Assembly (NCBI GenBank): GCA_009782975.1
Contig: WRIA01000059.1
Coordinates: 1 to 5,515 of the forward strand
Source of the DNA: Clostridiales bacterium
Lineage (GTDB): Bacteria > Bacillota_B > Dehalobacteriia > UBA4068
Length of the DNA: 5,515 bases
Reading direction: 5' to 3'
Part shown: in pieces, positions 5,138 through 5,515 of the stretch
How the letters are laid out: each line of letters begins with the position of its first letter
Position numbering within the stretch: position 1 is the stretch's first letter
Notes under the pieces: model-generated
Databases searched by the model: none
Seen by the model: only the letters and a program-made list of their open reading frames with translations
What the model was told of the DNA's origin: nothing
Made by a program: the position numbers and the translations under genes

Positions 5138-5143
5138 ATTATA
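5138..5143 (-). promoter_or_regulatory. Likely -10 box for the HU-like gene
   Basis: The minus strand reads TATAAT here, 42 bases upstream of ATG 5095, with the AAGGAGG site between. A start near 5131 would leave a leader of about 35 bases. The -35 region at a 17-base spacing is only TGGCTT, and the spacer includes most of an 8-base T-run (5154-5161), so strength is uncertain. Confidence 0.5.
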
Positions 5144-5219
5144 TACTACTGCGCAAAAAAAAGCCAGTGGTAATTTTGCCGCCAGGCGTGATCTGCGCGC
5201 AACCCCCCGGCAAGGGGCA

Positions 5220-5268
5220 AAAAAACAAAGCCCGCAAACTATTAAAAGGTTTGCGGGCTTTGTTTTTT
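5220..5268 (-). terminator. Strong intrinsic terminator, readable in both directions
   Basis: Bases 5220-5239 and 5249-5268 are perfect 20-bp inverted repeats around a 9-base loop, with a GC core (GCCCGC) flanked by A and T tracts. On the minus strand the stem ends in a run of T and begins 6 bases after the stop of the gene ending at 5275, so it terminates that gene and separates it from the HU-like unit. The 5144-5219 stretch beyond it holds the HU promoter region and a small CCCC/GGGG dyad near 5204-5217. Confidence 0.92.
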
Positions 5269-5274
5269 ATTTTA

Positions 5275-5515
5275 TTAAGTTATTACGGCGTCATGCACTA
5301 TGCGGATAAACTCCAGCGCGCTGATAAAATCCGTTGGATCACTGCCGTCCAGCCAGTCTATGCTACCCTGCCAGGAGGTATTTTGCCGCATGGTAACATT
5401 TATGCCGAAGGTGGCGGTCTCTCCTTGGGCGGCCTTTACGGTCTCTATGCTCATAAAATCGCCTTCCAGCTCTTTAGGAGGCGGGGCCGTAGCCCTTTGC
5501 TCCACGCCGAAACTG
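5275..5515 (-). CDS. Conserved small protein of unknown function, C-terminal part (runs off the right edge)
   Basis: The reading frame is open from the right edge to a TAA at 5275, giving at least 80 residues; the true start is probably outside. The visible part begins SFGVEQRATAPPPKELEG, a proline-containing linker, and continues with a compact domain: FGINVTMRQNTSWQGSIDWL, then DFISALEFIRIVHDAV near the end. The pattern of Q-N-x-S/T-W-Q-G-x-x-x-W-L followed by a helix with ALE is one I associate with small unnamed clostridial proteins, but I cannot name a family or function. Alternative starts inside the window are GTG 5505 (no ribosome binding site visible) and ATG 5454, which has GGAAGG about 8 bases upstream and would give a 59-residue protein. 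A strong terminator follows immediately. Confidence 0.7.
   Translation of the reverse strand, partial: SFGVEQRATAPPPKELEGDFMSIETVKAAQGETATFGINVTMRQNTSWQGSIDWLDGSDPTDFISALEFIRIVHDAVIT

Overview
The window looks like a piece of chromosome from a Firmicutes (Bacillota) bacterium, probably a clostridial or related anaerobe. The evidence is gene content: rsmD, a short coiled-coil 'ATPase-like' protein, ackA, yceD (DUF177) and rpmF, all on the minus strand in the order common in that phylum. Strong AGGAGG-type ribosome binding sites and consensus sigma-A promoters fit. Coding DNA is moderately GC-rich, with sharply AT-rich intergenic spacers. The exact genus cannot be read from this sequence.

Every gene I can support is on the minus strand, so transcription runs from the right end to the left. 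From the right: the C-terminal part of an unrecognised small protein with a WQG...ALE segment (5515-5275), closed by a strong perfect-stem terminator (5220-5268); an HU-family DNA-binding protein resembling the type common in Bacteroidetes (5095-4715); a 21-bp tandem repeat array (about 4419-4680); rsmD, a 16S rRNA methyltransferase (4336-3770); a coiled-coil protein 15 bp behind it (3754-3293); a leader with two 83-bp repeats and three extended -10 motifs (about 3040-3250); ackA, acetate kinase (2997-1810); a spacer with a hairpin terminator and a perfect consensus promoter (1663-1691); yceD and rpmF as a tight pair (1636-920); a long stem-loop (873-912); and the first 286 residues of an MFS transporter that runs off the left edge.

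The genes fall into units. YceD and ribosomal protein L32 are translationally linked and share one promoter. RsmD also serves the ribosome (small subunit) and is followed by the coiled-coil gene, with which it is probably co-transcribed. AckA makes ATP from acetyl phosphate and seems to have its own repeat-containing promoter region. Two expected neighbours are missing: coaD after rsmD, and plsX after rpmF, where an MFS transporter sits instead.

The most unusual parts are non-coding. One is the 21-bp array, whose period is close to two helical turns and which also reads as an open heptad-repeat frame. The other is the duplicated module upstream of ackA, in which each copy carries an extended -10 motif, a conserved hairpin and, between the copies, an 18-bp perfect palindrome. 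I see no tRNA, rRNA, CRISPR array, transposase or phage gene.
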